64,000 bases of DNA from UBA966 sp046350355. GTDB lineage: Bacteria; Planctomycetota; Phycisphaerae; Phycisphaerales; SM1A02. Within the stretch, counting starts at the first letter, position 1, and the number at the start of each line of letters is the position of its first letter. This document shows positions 43,952-52,716 of the stretch, piece by piece. The notes below the pieces were generated by a model. The model was given only the letters and a program-made list of their open reading frames with translations. It was not told the origin of the DNA and made no database searches. The stretch spans positions 1,116,001 to 1,180,000 of the forward strand of contig JAXMAN010000002.1 in NCBI GenBank assembly GCA_046350355.1, in the 5' to 3' direction. The position numbers and the translations under genes were made by a program.

Positions 43952-45871
43952 CTACTTCTCGTCGTCCGACTCGGGCGCCGGCGCGGCGCGCGGCGGGTCC
44001 ATCGCGGCCCCTGCGCCACGGCGCAGGTGGGCCCGCGTGGCGTCGGCGGCGACCTCGAAGCGCTCGCGGGCGCCGTCGGGCCAGCGCACGGTGATCGTGC
44101 GCGCCGCAGGCAGCGACGCTCCCGCGAACCACGCCTCCGGCGGCACCGAGGACAGGTAGGAGCGCGCGGGCATGATCGCGCGCGCGCGCCGCCCGCCGCC
44201 GGGCAGCTCCATCGAGACGGTCGCGCCAATGCCGGAACGGTTGCCTGGGGTCGCCGGATCCTCCAGCGTGACGCGCAGGTGCGAGTGCGGGACGGTCAGG
44301 TTGCGCAGCACGCGCGGGCGGCCCGTCACCGGCACGATCACCAGGTCGAGCGCGCCGTCGCCGTCGAGGTCGCCCCACGCGAGCCCGCGTCCCACGACCG
44401 GATCCGCGAGCGCGCCCAGCGACGCGGCGGGCACCTCCGCGAAGCGCGGCCCGGAGCCGGCGCCCGTGTTCCAGAAGACCTGCGCTGGCTGCGCGTAGCG
44501 CTGTCCCGGCTGCGCCTGCCCGATGCGCTCCTCGATGTGGCCGTTGGCCTGCACGAGCTCCTCGCGGCCATCGCCGTCGAGGTCCGCGAAGACGACGCCG
44601 AAGGTGAGCGGGCGCCGCGTCGCGGCGGAGATCCCCTCGACGATCGCGTCGTCGCTGAAGAGGCGGCCGTCGCTGGTGGTGTAGAGGCTCGATGGCTCGT
44701 TGGCGAAGTTGCCGACCGCGACGGCGACCGCGCCGTCGTCGCGGTGGTGCGACCAATCGATGCCCATTGCGCCCGTCGCGCCGCCGGCGCGATCGAGGGC
44801 GAAGCCGCTGGGGATCCCCCGCTCGGTGAACCTGCCGGTGCCATCGTTCATGAAGAGGAAGTTCTGCACCGTGTCGTTGGCCACGCCGATGTCCGGGGCG
44901 CCGTCGCCGTCGAAGTCGTGCAGCGCCAGCCCCAGCGCCTTGCCCATCGGCGCGCCCGTGGCGGGATTGGGCACCTGCAGGCCCGCGGCGGCGGTGCGGT
45001 CCTCGAAGCGCAGCGGCGCGACCTGGCGGTAGAGGCGCAGGTCGGTGCCCGCGAAGCCCGTCGGCGGCCCGTAGGCGCGCCCGACGCCGGTGAGCGTGAA
45101 GTTCACCTGCTCGTCGATCGTCGGCGACCACTCCACGTAGTGCGCGACGACGAGGTCGAGCAGCCCGTCGCGGTCGACGTCGACGAAGCCCGCCGCGGTG
45201 GACCAGCCCGGGTCGTGGGAGAGGCCGGCCTCCTCGGTCGCGTCGCGCCAGTGCGGAGGCGCGCCCGGCTCGCCCGGCTGCGCGACGAAGAAGCGCACGC
45301 CGCCGACGCCGGTGACGAGCAGCTCGGGGCGCCCATCGCCGGTGAGGTCCGCCGCGGCGATGCCCATGCCCTGGCGCGGCGCCTCGAGGCCCGTGTTCGC
45401 GGCGCGCCGCAGGCGCAGCGGGCCGCCGGGGGGCGTCTCGTTGAGGTAGACGAGCACGCCCTGGCCGCGCGGCGAGCCCGCGGGCGCATCTGGCCAGGCG
45501 TCGCCGTCGACGACGAGGATGTCGAGGTCGCCGTCGCCGTCGACGTCGACGATCGCGGTGCCGCCGCCCATCGTCTCGGGGAGGAAGGTGCGCCCGTCGG
45601 CGCCGTTGACGCGCGCGTCGACGAGGCCGGCGGCCTCGCCCACCTCCGAAAAGGGCATCGCGGGGACCTGCGGCGCCTGCGCGAGCGGCGCGGGACCCTG
45701 CGGCAGCGGCGCGGGCTCGGGCGCGGGCGTCGGCGTGCGCGGCCAGTACCACCAGGTGAGCGCGCCCGCGGCGACGATGACCGCCGCGCCGATGGAGCCC
45801 CAGAAAGCGCGCGCGATGACGCGGTCGTCGGGGGGCGTGCTCTCGTCCTGCGGTTCGTCGGTGAAGCTCAT
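43952..45871 (-). CDS. Membrane-anchored FG-GAP/ASPIC (CRTAC1-like) protein
   Basis: A 639-residue protein with a short cytoplasmic N-end, one membrane helix (about residues 22-46, AFWGSIGAAVIVAAGALTWWYW) and a Pro/Ala linker. It then has VCBS Ca loops (DVDGDGDLDIL, DVDRDGLLDLV, DFDGDGAPDIG, DLDGDGREELV, DLDGDGALDLV) and an ASPIC-like end (RSGIGATVSMELPGGGRRARAI). It is anchored outside the inner membrane, last in a minus-strand unit behind the pentahaem cytochrome gene (28-base gap). The ending resembles the protein at 37-38.8 kb, so the two are probably paralogues. Confidence 0.82.
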   Translation of the reverse strand: MSFTDEPQDESTPPDDRVIARAFWGSIGAAVIVAAGALTWWYWPRTPTPAPEPAPLPQGPAPLAQAPQVPAMPFSEVGEAAGLVDARVNGADGRTFLPETMGGGTAIVDVDGDGDLDILVVDGDAWPDAPAGSPRGQGVLVYLNETPPGGPLRLRRAANTGLEAPRQGMGIAAADLTGDGRPELLVTGVGGVRFFVAQPGEPGAPPHWRDATEEAGLSHDPGWSTAAGFVDVDRDGLLDLVVAHYVEWSPTIDEQVNFTLTGVGRAYGPPTGFAGTDLRLYRQVAPLRFEDRTAAAGLQVPNPATGAPMGKALGLALHDFDGDGAPDIGVANDTVQNFLFMNDGTGRFTERGIPSGFALDRAGGATGAMGIDWSHHRDDGAVAVAVGNFANEPSSLYTTSDGRLFSDDAIVEGISAATRRPLTFGVVFADLDGDGREELVQANGHIEERIGQAQPGQRYAQPAQVFWNTGAGSGPRFAEVPAASLGALADPVVGRGLAWGDLDGDGALDLVIVPVTGRPRVLRNLTVPHSHLRVTLEDPATPGNRSGIGATVSMELPGGGRRARAIMPARSYLSSVPPEAWFAGASLPAARTITVRWPDGARERFEVAADATRAHLRRGAGAAMDPPRAAPAPESDDEK

Positions 45872-45899
45872 GCGGCGTGCCTGCGGAGGTGTGCGCAGC

Positions 45900-48788
45900 C
45901 TACGGGCGGGTGTCGGCGCGGACTGGAAGCGTCGGCGCGCCGGGGCGCTGGAGCTCGTAGATCGCCGCGGGCTCGGCGGCGTGGTTGGCGGCCGGATCGC
46001 GCTGGCGGGCGAGGTTCACCGCGCGGTCGCGCGCGTTGTCGTCCGGGCGGTAGGTCTCGTAGGCGGCGCGTGCGGTCGCCGCGGCCGCGGCGTCGCCCAG
46101 CGCCTCGAGCGCCTGCGTACGGACGTACCAGGTGGCCGCGCGCTGCGAGTCCAGCGCCAGCGCGCGGTCGGTGAGGGCGACCGCCTCCTGCAGGAGCGCG
46201 CGGCCCGCGGCCGGATCGTCGCGGAGCTGGCGCGCGCGCTCGAGGTTGGCGGTCGCCCACTCCACGAGGACGCGGTCGTCGCGCGAGAAGTCGTAGCCGC
46301 GCTCATGCGCCTGCGCGAAGGCGGTGGCGTTCACGGTGCGGAAGCCCTGCGCGGCGCGCTCGAAGGCGCCCTGCTGGAAGTCGACGACGGCGGACCAGTA
46401 GGCGGCGGCCCAGGGGAGCTCGCCGGGGTGCTTGGTGGCGGCGGTGCGCAGGAACTCGGCGGCCTCGGCGACGCGCCCGTCGCGCAGGGCGACGCGCGCG
46501 CGGCCGATCCACCCCTCGACGCGCCCCAGCTCCGCGACGCGGCGGAAGGCGTCGTCGGCGACGCCCCACTGCCCCTTGTCGCCGGCGCGGTCGGCGACGC
46601 GGAAGGCGCCGATGGCGGCGTCGTACCAGCGCTCCCACTCGGGGGGCCCGGCGGGGGCGGCGGGCGCGCCCGTCGCGGCAGGCGCCGCCGTGGGCGTCGC
46701 CGCCGGCGCCTTGCCCACGTCGAACACCACCGTCGCCTGCGCCAGCGTCATCACCGGCAGCGTGTTCTGCGCGGTCTCGGGGAAGACGTGCGTCAGGTAC
46801 GTCGTGTCGAACTTGCGGTAGTGCACCCACGCCGAGACGGTGATCGGCCCCTGCGCGTCGGGCGGGACCGTGAACGCCACACGCGTGAGGTCCGCGGCGC
46901 CCGGCGGGACCTGGTGGTTGTAGAGCGGGACGAAGATGTCCTGCGGGTTGCGGCGGTCGATGCGCCGGCCCTCGCGGTCAAGCATGTAGACGTTGAAGAA
47001 CTTGGTCCACGCATCGACGGCGCGGCGCTCGTCGAAGCCGCCCATGCGCGCGATCGGGCCGCGCGCGTCGCGCAGCTCCACCTCGAGCCACACCTCGTTG
47101 CTGTCGGCGGTGCCCTGCGTGAACTCGTGGCCCATCGTGCCCAGCGTGCGCACGAGCACCTCCAGCAGGTAGCGCGCGCCCGGGCGCAGCGCGACGCCGG
47201 TCGTGCCCGGCGCCAGCGGCGCGACCTGCGCGCCCTCGGCCAGGCCCCCCTCGCGCAGGCCGAAGAGGTCCAGCCGCAGCACGCCCTGGTTGAAGCGCTC
47301 GGTGGCCGCGATCGCCTCGGCCGCCTCGGGCTGCTTCGCGAGCGTGGGCATCGCGGTGTTCGCGCCCAGGAACTGGTGGTTCATCACCTGCAGCTCCCCC
47401 TGCGGGCCGCGCGGCTTCGCGCCGAACTCCCCTGCCGAGGCGGTCGCCGCGGGCATGTGGCAGCCGTTGCAGTTGGTCGCGGGCTCCTTCGGCCAGTACC
47501 AGCCGAGCACGCCGATGCCGCTGCGGTTGCTCAGGCGCCAGCTGTCGTAGTGGTCCTGTCCCTGCAGCCACTTGTAGTCGTTGACCTGCTCGGGCAGGAA
47601 GACCTTGTGGCAGGTGCTGCAGAACTCGGCGCTGCGGTGCACCTGCGGCTTGAGGTACGTGTGCTTGTGGAAGGCGGGCTTGGCCTTGATGAGCTGGCGG
47701 TTCACCCAGCGCAGGAAGGGCTGCTCGCTGAAGGCGAAGGGGTACTGCGGCGACTCCTCGATCACGTAGTCGGCGTTGCCGCGCGTGCTGCCGACGCCGA
47801 CGATCGCGTGACAGCTCGTGCAGGTGATGCTCGCCGCGCCCAGCGGGTCCGCGGAGACGTCGTACTCGGGGTCGTCGAAGCGCGACGCCTCGAAGGCGCC
47901 CGTGAAGAAGGGCACCGGATCGTGGCAGCCCGCGCAGAAGCGCGCGTCCTGCACCGACTGCTCCTTCGCGAAGGCGACGCGGCGCGTCTCGCGCACGCTG
48001 AAGGCGTACATCGGGTTGTTGAAGCTGCTCGCGGCGTGCGCGCTGTGCGCCCAGGAGCGGTACGCGTCCGGGTGGCACTCGAGGCAGGTGTCGTTCTGCA
48101 TCAGCGAGCGCTCGCTGAGGAAGGCGCCGTTGGCGGTGCGCGCGAGGCTGGGCTCGTAGTACGCCGCGCCGTCGCGCGGGCCCGGCCGCGGCCGCGACGC
48201 GTCGAAGTCATGCCAGGCGTTGAAGCCCACCACCAGCGCCACCGAGGCCGCGGCCACCGCGAGTCCGGTGCGCCAGCGCATCCGCCGCCCCGCCAGGCGG
48301 TGCAGCACGAAGGCCCAGACCAGCAGCAGCGGCGCGCCAACATGCGCCCAGTAGGCGATCGAACGCGCCTCCGGGCGGCGCAGCTCGACGGTGAGCCCCC
48401 CCACCTCGACGCGCGTCAGCAGGAAGCCGGTCACGAGCGTCGCGAGCGCCGCCGCGAAGGCGACGAGCCCCATGCGCACCGCGCGCCGGTTGGGATGGTC
48501 GTGCGAGCGACGCCAGTGCAGGATGCCGAAGAGCACCGCCGGCACCGTGATCAGCAGCCCGAGCGCCAGATGCCCCAGGAACATCCACTGGTAGAAGCCG
48601 TTCTCGCGCGAGGCACCGCTGCGCCACTGCGTGAAGGTCACCCCCGCGAGGTAGATGCTGTTGAAGGCGACGAGCGCGAAGAGAAAGAGCGTGACCAGCA
48701 GGAGCAGCCGCAGGCGCGGGGTGAGCGGCGTGCGCATGACCCGGCGTGGCGGCGATCCGGGCGGCGACTGCTTCGGCGCGGAGGACAC
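45900..48788 (-). CDS. Membrane pentahaem cytochrome c fused to TPR domain
   Basis: A 962-residue fusion. Five helices at about 27-47, 69-90, 106-125, 147-164 and 175-192 carry His 73/91 and 149/163, which could bind b-type haem. Five CxxCH sites follow: CLECH (235), CAGCH (284), CTSCH (322), CSTCH (389) and CNGCH (439), with cytochrome c554-like context. A beta-rich region precedes an Ala/Pro linker and a TPR array from about residue 700. The layout suggests electrons pass from a membrane quinol to haems outside the membrane. The start is the GTG at 48786-48788; ATG 48735-48737 is an alternative. Confidence 0.8.
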   Translation of the reverse strand: MSSAPKQSPPGSPPRRVMRTPLTPRLRLLLLVTLFLFALVAFNSIYLAGVTFTQWRSGASRENGFYQWMFLGHLALGLLITVPAVLFGILHWRRSHDHPNRRAVRMGLVAFAAALATLVTGFLLTRVEVGGLTVELRRPEARSIAYWAHVGAPLLLVWAFVLHRLAGRRMRWRTGLAVAAASVALVVGFNAWHDFDASRPRPGPRDGAAYYEPSLARTANGAFLSERSLMQNDTCLECHPDAYRSWAHSAHAASSFNNPMYAFSVRETRRVAFAKEQSVQDARFCAGCHDPVPFFTGAFEASRFDDPEYDVSADPLGAASITCTSCHAIVGVGSTRGNADYVIEESPQYPFAFSEQPFLRWVNRQLIKAKPAFHKHTYLKPQVHRSAEFCSTCHKVFLPEQVNDYKWLQGQDHYDSWRLSNRSGIGVLGWYWPKEPATNCNGCHMPAATASAGEFGAKPRGPQGELQVMNHQFLGANTAMPTLAKQPEAAEAIAATERFNQGVLRLDLFGLREGGLAEGAQVAPLAPGTTGVALRPGARYLLEVLVRTLGTMGHEFTQGTADSNEVWLEVELRDARGPIARMGGFDERRAVDAWTKFFNVYMLDREGRRIDRRNPQDIFVPLYNHQVPPGAADLTRVAFTVPPDAQGPITVSAWVHYRKFDTTYLTHVFPETAQNTLPVMTLAQATVVFDVGKAPAATPTAAPAATGAPAAPAGPPEWERWYDAAIGAFRVADRAGDKGQWGVADDAFRRVAELGRVEGWIGRARVALRDGRVAEAAEFLRTAATKHPGELPWAAAYWSAVVDFQQGAFERAAQGFRTVNATAFAQAHERGYDFSRDDRVLVEWATANLERARQLRDDPAAGRALLQEAVALTDRALALDSQRAATWYVRTQALEALGDAAAAATARAAYETYRPDDNARDRAVNLARQRDPAANHAAEPAAIYELQRPGAPTLPVRADTRP

Positions 48789-48846
48789 GGGGCAAGTGTA
48801 CGAGGCGGTGCGCGACGGGCGCGCGCGACGGGCGCGCGCGGTTCGA

Positions 48847-51800
48847 TCAGCGCCCGCCCTGCACGCGCGTGTTGAAGCGCGCGTGGAGCGCGTCGCGCGC
48901 GTGGAGCGCGTCGCGCGCGGCGGCGTCGGCGGGCGCGGCGCCGCGCGTGGGAAGCGGGCCGACCGCGGCGCCCTCGCCCGTCAGCAGGTCCATGTCCTTG
49001 CACCAGCCGTCGATCTCCAGGACCCAGGTGCGCGTCGCCCCGGACGGGGCCGGCGAAACTCGCTCTGCGCAGAAGCGCAGGCGCAGCTCCTCGCCCGCGC
49101 CGAAGATGGCGACCGCGTCGTCGGTCGCGGCCAGCAGCGGCGTGCAATCGCCCAAGGCCGTGTACGCCCCCACCAGGTCGCGGCAGTCCCAGAGGGGCGC
49201 GCGCTGGGCCGCGTCGAAGCACGGCCGCCGCCCGGGCAGGCGGCGCGGAAAGCCCGGGTCGCCCAGGTGCGCGGACTGCAGCGGCAGCTCGGCGCGCACC
49301 GCCTGCGGGCACGCCTCCAGCCACGCCACCTGCACGCGGTCGAGGGTCAGGTCGATGCTCCCGCGCAGCCGCAGCGTCGTGCAGCCCGGCGGCAGCGCGG
49401 CGCGGTCGATGGGGAAGAGCGCCTGGCGCGGCATGCCCGCCGGGTAGCCCACCTGCTCGCCCAGCGTGCGCCAGGTGCCGGTGGCGGGATCCAGCGCGTC
49501 GATGGAGGGCGCGAGCGCCGGCGCGCCGGCCTGCCACATCGCGAAGGTCGTCGAGGAGTACGGGTAGTCCACCCACCCGTCGAGCAGCAGCACCGGATCG
49601 CCCGCGTGCGCGTCGATGGGCGCGGGGAATCGCAGCACCAGCGACCAGGGCTGCGCGGTGCGCCCGATGAAGCGCGGGTCGGGGCGGCCCAGCGCGAGCT
49701 CCTGCGCATCGGCGGCGCGCAGCGCCTCGGGCGCGCCGGGGGCGAGGTCCATCGCGTCGCGGTAGAAGCGCGCGGCGCCGGTGGGCTCGGGACCGGCGAT
49801 CGCCATGCGCTCGTCGAGCGCCAGGTGCCAGCCCACGGGAAGGTCGTACGCCACCAGCCGCGCGGCGTCGAGGTAGCACGCCTCCTCCATCGTCTCGCTC
49901 ACTAGCACCTCGTAGGCGCCCGCGCGCGGCTGCAGCGCGTCGCCCTCGCCCAGGCGCACGCGCTCCCATGGCCGCGGCGGCGCGAAGACCGGCGCAAGCG
50001 AGCCATCCGCGCGGCGCTGCACATCGGCCAGGTAGCCCAGCCCGCCCACGCCCAGGCAGTCGGTGACGAAGGCGTGCTCGCGGCCGTTCCAGGCGAAGAG
50101 GAGCGGGCAGCTCGAGATCTGCCGCTGCGTCTCGGCGACCGTCTGGATCCCCGGCCGCGGCGCGAGCGCGAGCTCCGTCTGCATCACGCCGTCGGGCCAG
50201 TCGAGCGTCAGGAAGTCCGCCTGCGGCGCGGCGGCGAGTCCCACGATCACCGGCTCGAGCCCCTGCGAGACGGGTGCGCCCGCCATCGCGAACGCGGGCA
50301 GCCGCCGCCCCGCCGCCCAGCCGTCGCCGATGCGCGCGACCCACGCCGTGCCGATGCCGCTCGCGTTCGAGCGCATCTGCTGCGAGGCGTCCGTGCGTCC
50401 GCGCAGGTCCAGCGCGAGCATCGGCGCGCGTCCGGCGCCGGGGCCGGCACGCCGCAGCGTTCCGTCCGCGCCGCGCGCAAAGAGCTGCACGCCGCCCGCG
50501 TCGAGGACCGCGGGGAACCACGCGGCGGCGTCGAGCGCGACGCGCTCGCGGCGCGCGCCGGTGGGTTCGAGGAGATCGACCGCGGTGGCCGCGTCGGCGC
50601 TCCCGTGCGCGACCAGCACGCGCGCCTGTCCGTCGCCGACCGCGTCCGCCGCCGCGATCCACGCGACCGGGCCGACGCGCTCGCCCGCGAGGCGGCGCGC
50701 ACCCCGCGCCGAGCACTCCCAGAGCGCGAGCTCCGTCGCGTCGCCCTCGCCCGCGAGCGTGGCGAGCAGCGTCGCGCCGTCGGCGGCACGCACGACGGCG
50801 ATCGCCGCGCGCGCGGGGGCGGCGGCAAACGCCTCCCAGCCGGGCTGCGCGGCGAGGTCGCTCCAGTTCCAGAGGCGGTCGTTGCGCCAGAGCTGCGGCG
50901 CGCCGGTCGCACGCGTCACGATCAGGTCGAGGTCGCCGTCCCCGTCGAGGTCCGCGGCGGCGACGCCGGTGATGGGCGCGCTGGTGGCGGGCGCGCCGGC
51001 CGCTCCCGCTCCCAGCCCGCGCGCCTCGAAGCTCCCATCGAGCCGGTTCATCAGCAGCACGAGCTGGCCGTCCGCCTCGACCGCCAGATCGACATCCCCG
51101 TCGTGGTCGAGGTCCGCCGCGAGCAGCGCCTGCGAGGACGCGGCGCGCGCAACCGCGTCGGGCAGCGCCAGCGGCGCGCTCGTGCCGTCCGCGCGCTGCA
51201 GCAGCACGCGCACTGCGCGCGGCGCGTCGAGGTTGAGCGCGGCGTCCACGCGCCCGTCGTTGTCGATGTCGGCGAAGAGCGCCCCCGCCGCGGCCGGCGT
51301 CGCGAACGCACCCGCGGGCGCGCGCTCCCAGCCCGCGGCGCCCGGGCGCAGCAGTTCGTTCACCGCGGCCGCGGGACCGCCGCCGCCCGCGCGGACCGGG
51401 CTCGCCACCGCGGCACCTGCTGGCAGGAAGATCGCAGGATGCCCGTCGCCCGCCAGGTCCACGACCGCGGGCGTGCCGTGCGCAGCGGCGGCGCCTGCGC
51501 GGCCTGCCCCCGCCGCCACCCGCTCCTGCACCACCGCCGCGAAGAGCGGACCCGTGCGCGCGGCCGCCGGCACCGCGGGTGGCAGCGTCGCGAGCGCAAG
51601 CGGTCCCATGCGCGTGTACTTGAATTCCGCGAGCGCGCCGCGCAGGTCGCGCGCGGTCGCCTGGAAGCGCTCGAGCGCCGCGGCGGCGACCGCCTCGTCG
51701 CCCATGCGCGCGGCGGTGCGCGCGATGCCCAGCAGCGCGCTGCGCAGGTTCGGCCCCAGCGCCAAGGCGCGCTCGTAGCCGGCGCGCGCGCCTGCGCGGT

Positions 51801-52266
51801 CGCCCAGCAGCTCGGTGCACTGCGCCGCGTAGAAATGCGCGTAGGCATCCTGCGGCGCCTCCGCGGCGCAGCGCGCGAAGTCCGGCTGCGCGCGCGCGGG
51901 ATCGCCCAGGAAGAGCCAGCCGAGCGCGCGCGCGTAGCGCGCCCGCGTGTCGCGCTCGTCCTGCGCCAGGATCGCGTCGAGCACGGCGATCGCCTGCTCC
52001 TGCGCCCCCTCCGTCGTCTGGTTCAGCAGCGCGATCGCGCCGTCGCGGCGCGCAAGCGCCGCAAGCGCGGCATCCGGCGCGGCCCCCGCCTGCGCGGCGC
52101 GCAGCGCCTCGTCGAAGGCCGCCTGCGCTCGCACGAACTCGAACTGTCCCATGAGCCCGACGCCGCGCGCGAGCGCCGCGCGTGCGGCCGCCGGTCCGTC
52201 GACGGGCGCCGTCGCGCGCTCCGCGCCATCGGCGCCGCCGCCCGCGCCCGCCAGCGCAAGCGTCAT
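48847..52266 (-). CDS. Giant exported TPR/FG-GAP protein
   Basis: A protein of about 1140 residues. A short hydrophobic leader leads into TPR-like helices (AALARGVGLMGQFEFVRAQAAFDEAL; YAHFYAAQCTELLGDRAGARAGYERALALGP). FG-GAP/VCBS loops follow (DIDNDGRVDAA, DLDHDGDVDLA, DLDGDGDLDLI), then an ASPIC-like part. The last 400 residues hold a Cys-containing region (CPLLFAWNGREHAFVTD, CLGVGGLGYL) whose family I do not recognise. ATG 52264-52266 is used, but CTG 52291-52293 overlaps the ferredoxin stop as CTGA and would give a better signal peptide. The C-terminus has an 18-base tandem repeat encoding ARDALH twice. It probably works with the pentahaem cytochrome next to it. Confidence 0.72.
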   Translation of the reverse strand: MTLALAGAGGGADGAERATAPVDGPAAARAALARGVGLMGQFEFVRAQAAFDEALRAAQAGAAPDAALAALARRDGAIALLNQTTEGAQEQAIAVLDAILAQDERDTRARYARALGWLFLGDPARAQPDFARCAAEAPQDAYAHFYAAQCTELLGDRAGARAGYERALALGPNLRSALLGIARTAARMGDEAVAAAALERFQATARDLRGALAEFKYTRMGPLALATLPPAVPAAARTGPLFAAVVQERVAAGAGRAGAAAAHGTPAVVDLAGDGHPAIFLPAGAAVASPVRAGGGGPAAAVNELLRPGAAGWERAPAGAFATPAAAGALFADIDNDGRVDAALNLDAPRAVRVLLQRADGTSAPLALPDAVARAASSQALLAADLDHDGDVDLAVEADGQLVLLMNRLDGSFEARGLGAGAAGAPATSAPITGVAAADLDGDGDLDLIVTRATGAPQLWRNDRLWNWSDLAAQPGWEAFAAAPARAAIAVVRAADGATLLATLAGEGDATELALWECSARGARRLAGERVGPVAWIAAADAVGDGQARVLVAHGSADAATAVDLLEPTGARRERVALDAAAWFPAVLDAGGVQLFARGADGTLRRAGPGAGRAPMLALDLRGRTDASQQMRSNASGIGTAWVARIGDGWAAGRRLPAFAMAGAPVSQGLEPVIVGLAAAPQADFLTLDWPDGVMQTELALAPRPGIQTVAETQRQISSCPLLFAWNGREHAFVTDCLGVGGLGYLADVQRRADGSLAPVFAPPRPWERVRLGEGDALQPRAGAYEVLVSETMEEACYLDAARLVAYDLPVGWHLALDERMAIAGPEPTGAARFYRDAMDLAPGAPEALRAADAQELALGRPDPRFIGRTAQPWSLVLRFPAPIDAHAGDPVLLLDGWVDYPYSSTTFAMWQAGAPALAPSIDALDPATGTWRTLGEQVGYPAGMPRQALFPIDRAALPPGCTTLRLRGSIDLTLDRVQVAWLEACPQAVRAELPLQSAHLGDPGFPRRLPGRRPCFDAAQRAPLWDCRDLVGAYTALGDCTPLLAATDDAVAIFGAGEELRLRFCAERVSPAPSGATRTWVLEIDGWCKDMDLLTGEGAAVGPLPTRGAAPADAAARDALHARDALHARFNTRVQGGR

Positions 52267-52289
52267 CGCCAGCGCCGACGCGGCGCCGA

Positions 52290-52688
52290 TCAGTGCGGGA
52301 TCTCCTTCACGGCGTTGCGGTTCCACGCGGGGACGCGCACGACGATCGGTCCCTTGCCATGGATCTCGCACTGGCAGCTCAGCCGGCTGTTGCGGCGGAT
52401 TCCCGGCGCCTCCTCGACGCGGTCCTCCTCCGCCTCGGTCGCCTCGGTCAGCGAATCCATCCCCTGCTCGACGTAGACATGGCAGGTGCTGCAGGCGCAG
52501 ACGCCGCCGCACGCGTGCTCGATGTTGATGCCGTGCTCGATGGCGAGCTCGAGCAGCGACTCATGCTCGCCCCCCATGAGCTGCCATTCCTTCTGCGGCG
52601 TCCCCGTGAGCCCCGCCGGATCCTCCAGCACGAAGGTGACCGGGACGATCGGCGGGCCGTGTTCCTTGTCCGAGTGCTTCAGATGCAT
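52290..52688 (-). CDS. fdx: ISC-type [2Fe-2S] ferredoxin
   Basis: A 132-residue adrenodoxin-type ferredoxin. C-x5-C-x2-C lies in ACGGVCACSTCHVY and a fourth Cys follows in RLSCQCEI, which binds one [2Fe-2S] cluster. It has no signal sequence, so it acts in the cytoplasm, and carries an extra N-terminal segment of about 25 residues. Such ferredoxins serve iron-sulfur assembly or supply electrons to oxygenases. No isc gene is near; instead it is first in the operon of the exported cytochrome and FG-GAP proteins, whose next gene may overlap its stop. Confidence 0.88.
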   Translation of the reverse strand: MHLKHSDKEHGPPIVPVTFVLEDPAGLTGTPQKEWQLMGGEHESLLELAIEHGINIEHACGGVCACSTCHVYVEQGMDSLTEATEAEEDRVEEAPGIRRNSRLSCQCEIHGKGPIVVRVPAWNRNAVKEIPH

Positions 52689-52716
52689 CGCGCGCGATTG
52701 TAGGCGCGCCGCTGCG

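Noticed and set aside
48810..48846. CRISPR-like or mobile-element repeat
   Set aside because: The short GCGCGACGGGC words are a local GC-rich duplication with no spacers, no inverted ends and no transposase.
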